From the NCBI GenBank assembly GCA_964573145.1, contig CAZNIM010000005.1, positions 1 through 31,705 of the forward strand: a DNA stretch of 31,705 nucleotides. Reading direction: 5' to 3'. Shown here in pieces: positions 29,121 to 31,705 of the stretch. Below the pieces are notes generated by a model that saw only the letters and a program-made list of their open reading frames with translations, did not search any database and was not told the origin of the DNA. The translations under genes and the position numbers were made by a program. How positions within the stretch are numbered: position 1 is the stretch's first letter; each line of letters opens with the position of its first letter. The DNA comes from PWPS01 sp964573145. GTDB taxonomy: Bacteria; Patescibacteriota; Minisyncoccia; Minisyncoccales; PWPS01.

Positions 29121-29486
29121 ATGACTAAAATTTTAGTAGTTGAAGACGATAAATTTTTGAGAGAGATGATAACCAGAAAGCTCGACAAAGAAGGTTATGA
29201 ATCTTTCCAAGCCGTAGACGGAAAAGAAGGAATCGAACAGACGAAAGAAGTGATGCCCGATCTGATTTTGCTTGATCTGATAATGCCCGGCGTCGGAGGA
29301 TTCGAAGTTTTGGAAGAGGTTAAGGGAGATCCGGACACCAAAGATATTCCGATCGTTATTCTTTCCAATCTCGGGCAGAAATCGGAAGTTGAAAAAGGGC
29401 TCGATATGGGAGCGGAAGACTTTCTGATAAAAGCACACTTTACGCCGCGAGAAATAATAAAAAAGATAAAAGAAACCATAGAATAG
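29121..29486 (+). CDS. Receiver-only response regulator (CheY-like), second of two
   Basis: The 121-residue protein is a lone receiver domain with D9/D10, phospho-acceptor D52 (LLDLIMP), S82 (VILSNLG) and a conserved Lys in FLIKAHFTPREIIKKI. It has no output domain. It lies 19 bases after its paralog, and its TAG is followed directly by the mutM ATG, so it is co-transcribed with mutM and holA. Partner kinase is probably the 27049 gene; this rests on position. Confidence 0.92.
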   Translation: MTKILVVEDDKFLREMITRKLDKEGYESFQAVDGKEGIEQTKEVMPDLILLDLIMPGVGGFEVLEEVKGDPDTKDIPIVILSNLGQKSEVEKGLDMGAEDFLIKAHFTPREIIKKIKETIE

Positions 29487-30371
29487 ATGCCCGAACTGCC
29501 GGAAGTCGAATCGAGTGTTAAATACTTAAAAGAAAAGGTCCTGAGAAGGACCTTTCTTAAAACGTGGACCGATACCCCGAAGATGGGAGTGGTGAAAGGA
29601 AGCTTGTCCGGGGATTTTGAAGAGCGAATAACGGGAAGAAAAATTGAAGATGTTCGCAGAAGAGCTAAAAATGTAATATTCGAATTGGACGAAGGATTGT
29701 CTCTCTTGATTCATTACAAGATGACCGGCAATCTGCTTTTCGGTCGTTGGAAGATGGTTGACGGAGAGTGGGTTTCGGAGATACCGGGGCCACTCAGAGA
29801 AGACAAAATGAATCAATATATTCATTTTATATTTTTTTTGGATAACGGTAAGCAGATTGCTTTTTCCGATTTGAGAAAATTCGGTAAGGTGGAGCTCTGG
29901 AAGAGAGAGGACTTGAAAAAGAAGCTCTCCGAACTGGGCCCGGAGCCGCTGAGTGACGAATTTACCGTTGATAGATTCAAAAAGATGATAAGAGGAAGAA
30001 GAAAGATGATCAAGCCGCTTATTATGGATCAGAAATTTTTATCGGGAGTGGGAAATATTTATGCTTCTGACGCCTTGTGGCTCTCTAAGATTCATCCGGA
30101 GACCGAAGCCGATAAATTATCCGTAAAAGAGATAAAGAGCCTTTACAGCGCGATAAGAGAGGTTTTAAAAGAAGGAGTTGAAAGTGACGGTGACAGTATG
30201 GTTGATTTCAGACTTCCCGACGGAACGAGAGGAAATTATCAAAATAAACAAAAAGTGTATAATCAGACCGGCAAAATTTGCAAAAGATGCAAGAAGGAAG
30301 AGATTGAAAAGATAAAAGTCGGGGGGCGAGGAACTTATCTTTGTCCGCTTTGTCAAAAGCCTAAAAAATAA
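29487..30371 (+). CDS. mutM: Formamidopyrimidine-DNA glycosylase
   Basis: The 294-residue protein is Fpg/MutM. MPELPEVESS gives the catalytic Pro2 and Glu3. The helix-two-turns-helix region contains QKFLSGVGNIYASDALW. The C-terminal zinc finger has C265, C268, C286 and C289, with R281 in GRGTYLCPLC for DNA binding. The enzyme removes 8-oxoguanine and ring-opened purines and nicks the site. A Nei-type glycosylase is less likely, since Nei proteins lack this exact start. It begins immediately after the response-regulator stop, and holA begins 2 bases after its end. Confidence 0.96.
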   Translation: MPELPEVESSVKYLKEKVLRRTFLKTWTDTPKMGVVKGSLSGDFEERITGRKIEDVRRRAKNVIFELDEGLSLLIHYKMTGNLLFGRWKMVDGEWVSEIPGPLREDKMNQYIHFIFFLDNGKQIAFSDLRKFGKVELWKREDLKKKLSELGPEPLSDEFTVDRFKKMIRGRRKMIKPLIMDQKFLSGVGNIYASDALWLSKIHPETEADKLSVKEIKSLYSAIREVLKEGVESDGDSMVDFRLPDGTRGNYQNKQKVYNQTGKICKRCKKEEIEKIKVGGRGTYLCPLCQKPKK

Positions 30372-30373
30372 TC

Positions 30374-31306
30374 ATGATTATAATTTTACACGGAAAGGAT
30401 AATTATCGATCAGACAAAAAACTCAAAGAGATAGTTGCCGGCTATAAAAAGAAAAACCCGACCGGGCTCAATTTGATTTACTTGAAAAAGAAGCTTGATT
30501 TTAACGATTTAAAGACGGAAAGCGGTCAAATAGGGATGTTTAAGGAGAAACGACTCCTGATCGGCAAAGGACTTCTCGAGGATAAAGATCTTAAAAAGGA
30601 AATAGAGAAGAATCTGGAAGAGTTGGCCGAGAGTGAAAATATCTTAATATTGAAAGAAGAGGACAAGGTTTCCGGAAAGCTTGTAAAAAAAGTGGAAAAG
30701 ATGGACAAGAAGAAGGGGGTAGTTCAAGAATATCCGAAGTTAAAAGGAAAAAAGCTGGAAAGTTGGTACGCCAAAGAATTTAAAGAAAGAGAGGCAAAAA
30801 TAAAAAGTAGAGCGGTCAGAAAACTGATCGAATACGTTAAAGATGATCTTTGGAGGGCTGAAAACGAGATAGAAAAGCTGTCCTTGATGAGAAAAGGAGA
30901 AGAGATAACGGTTGAAGACGTGAGCGAGCATGTTCGTCCCGATATCGACGGAGACATATTCAAGATGATCGACTTTTTGGGAAAGGGAAATAAAAAGGGA
31001 GCGATTGAGCTTTTTCAAGATCACATGAAGAGAGGAGATTCTCCTTTTTATTTATTATCAATGATCGACTATCAGGTTAGAAATTTGTTGGCGGTTAAGG
31101 ATTTGGAAGACCTTTCTTACAATGAAATGAAGAAGAAGAGCGGGCTGAGCCCTTTTGTCTTCAAGAAGTCGCACAGTCAAGCGAGACGGTTTGATTTTTC
31201 AAAATTAAAAAAGATCCACGACACTCTTTTTGCCGTGGATCTGGATATAAAACTGGGGAAGATAACTCCCGAAACGGGAATAGTCTTGGTTATTTCTCGT
31301 TTTTAG
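30374..31306 (+). CDS. holA: DNA polymerase III delta subunit
   Basis: The 310-residue protein fits HolA in length and order. The start MIIILHGKDNYRSDKKLKEI matches the N-terminal clamp-loader fold. The middle has DLWRAENEIEKLSL, the typical 'D...l..EleKL' motif. The C-terminal collar domain has IFKMIDFLGKGNKKGAIELF and a final DLDIKLGKITPETGI. Delta opens the sliding clamp in the clamp-loader complex. No Walker A is present, as expected for delta. The convergent rpsT gene overlaps its last 17 bases; mutM is 2 bases upstream. holA beside rpsT is a common bacterial arrangement, which supports the call. Confidence 0.9.
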   Translation: MIIILHGKDNYRSDKKLKEIVAGYKKKNPTGLNLIYLKKKLDFNDLKTESGQIGMFKEKRLLIGKGLLEDKDLKKEIEKNLEELAESENILILKEEDKVSGKLVKKVEKMDKKKGVVQEYPKLKGKKLESWYAKEFKEREAKIKSRAVRKLIEYVKDDLWRAENEIEKLSLMRKGEEITVEDVSEHVRPDIDGDIFKMIDFLGKGNKKGAIELFQDHMKRGDSPFYLLSMIDYQVRNLLAVKDLEDLSYNEMKKKSGLSPFVFKKSHSQARRFDFSKLKKIHDTLFAVDLDIKLGKITPETGIVLVISRF

Positions 31307-31562
31307 ACCTATTTATCAGCGCCGAAAGTCGAGATTTTTTTCTATCGGCGTTTTTCTTTTTTATGATTCCCTTTTTAGCCGCTTTGTCGATTGCTTTGTA
31401 GGTTTCCGGTAAATTCTTTTCGGCTTCTTTTATTTTACCTTCTTCAACGAGAGAGCGAAGATCCTTTATCGCCTCCTTCATTCTGTTTTTGAAGACTTTG
31501 TTTTCGTCTCTTCTCTTTTTATTTTGGCGCAGTCTCTTTTTAGCTGATTTTGTTATCGGCAT
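31290..31562 (-). CDS. rpsT: 30S ribosomal protein S20
   Basis: The 90-residue, strongly basic protein is S20. It starts MPITKSAKKRLRQNKKRRDEN and has the helical bundle pattern with AIDKAAKKGIIKKKNADRKKSRL near the end. S20 binds the 5' domain and helix 44 of 16S rRNA. Its 3' end overlaps holA by 17 bases in convergent orientation. Its promoter is TTGACT, 16 bases, TATAAT, about 37 bases upstream, and the leader has no clear Shine-Dalgarno. Confidence 0.95.
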   Translation of the reverse strand: MPITKSAKKRLRQNKKRRDENKVFKNRMKEAIKDLRSLVEEGKIKEAEKNLPETYKAIDKAAKKGIIKKKNADRKKSRLSALINRSKNEK

Positions 31563-31598
31563 CTTTGTTTCTTTTGATTTTTATCTTTCGCGTTACTT

Positions 31599-31626
31599 AT
31601 TATACTTTAATTTGAATTACAGTCAA
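31599..31626 (-). promoter_or_regulatory. Promoter of rpsT
   Basis: On the minus strand TTGACT (31626-31621), a 16-base spacer and consensus TATAAT (31604-31599) precede the rpsT ATG at 31562. Transcription should start near 31592. Confidence 0.65.
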
Positions 31627-31705
31627 ATGCGCTCGATACCCTTTTCGATAAGAACCGGAGCTCAAAATCCCGGCGTGATTTTGGCTCCTGCGCTCTCGGC
31701 AGTTT
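31627..31705. other. Hairpin-bearing tail of the window, no gene assigned
   Basis: A strong inverted repeat spans 31658-31690: GGAGC, bulged T, CAAAATC, loop CCGGCGT, GATTTTG, GCTCC. No T run follows, so it is not a typical terminator. A plus-strand frame from ATG 31627 stays open to the edge (MRSIPFSIRTGAQNPGVILA...), and a minus-strand frame is open until a TAA at about 31613. Neither is recognised. Confidence 0.4.

Noticed and set aside
1..31705. UGA recoded as glycine, as in Gracilibacteria and Absconditabacteria
   Set aside because: rsmA, the CbiM-like gene and cbiQ end at TGA, and no reading frame needs TGA as a sense codon.

Overview
The window looks like a chromosome segment of a Patescibacteria / Candidate Phyla Radiation bacterium, most likely of the Parcubacteria type. 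This is inferred from gene content, not from a marker tree. Supporting signs are tightly packed and overlapping genes, a VirB2/TrbC-like pilin with the 'PC..CHLF' cysteine pattern common in that group, a VirD4/TraG-like ATPase, LysM-M23 hydrolase and very large Glu/Lys coiled-coil proteins. Most starts have no Shine-Dalgarno sequence, and four of the five tRNA genes lack an encoded CCA. TAA, TAG and TGA all end genes, so UGA is not recoded. There is no rRNA, CRISPR array, phage or insertion sequence. One 100-N assembly gap lies inside a coding repeat.

Layout. 1-3187 (minus): a secreted plant-type leucine-rich-repeat protein, cut by the window edge, downstream of rsmA. 3231-7121 (plus): a LysM/M23 peptidoglycan hydrolase with its own terminator, then a charged small protein overlapping a membrane-anchored VirD4/TraG-like ATPase. 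7118-16460 (minus): tRNA-Arg, pilin-like gene, tRNA-Lys, then rpsO, a NYN-domain nuclease gene, pnp, a small coiled-coil gene, a 1579-residue membrane coiled-coil/SH3 protein and a dksA-like gene, with overlaps or very short gaps. 16499-24391 (mostly plus): cca, a 51-residue membrane protein on the other strand, tRNA-Pro(CGG), nusA-clpP with a terminator-like hairpin in the leader, then rny and a cbiM-cbiQ-cbiO type ECF metal transporter whose CbiM carries a long His/Asp/Glu repeat. 24435-24633 (minus): tRNA-Gly and tRNA-Pro(TGG). 24667-31306 (plus): a stand-alone PolA-type 5' nuclease, a sensor kinase spread over three overlapping genes, two receiver-only response regulators, mutM and holA. 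31290-31562 (minus): rpsT, then a hairpin-bearing tail.

Together the genes cover RNA processing and decay (pnp, rny, NYN nuclease, rsmA, cca), transcription (nusA, dksA-like), proteolysis (clpP), DNA repair and replication (5' nuclease, mutM, holA), envelope and pilus functions, metal uptake and phosphorelay signalling. The least ordinary parts are the giant protein, whose six ~137-residue repeats each carry two tryptophans exactly 14 residues apart and which sits in the rpsO-pnp gene string; the His-rich repeat in CbiM; the three-gene sensor kinase; and a compact promoter style with leaderless starts and overlapping divergent promoters at tRNA genes. Promoters were read by eye as sigma70-like hexamers, nearly all with 17-base spacers; none has been tested.
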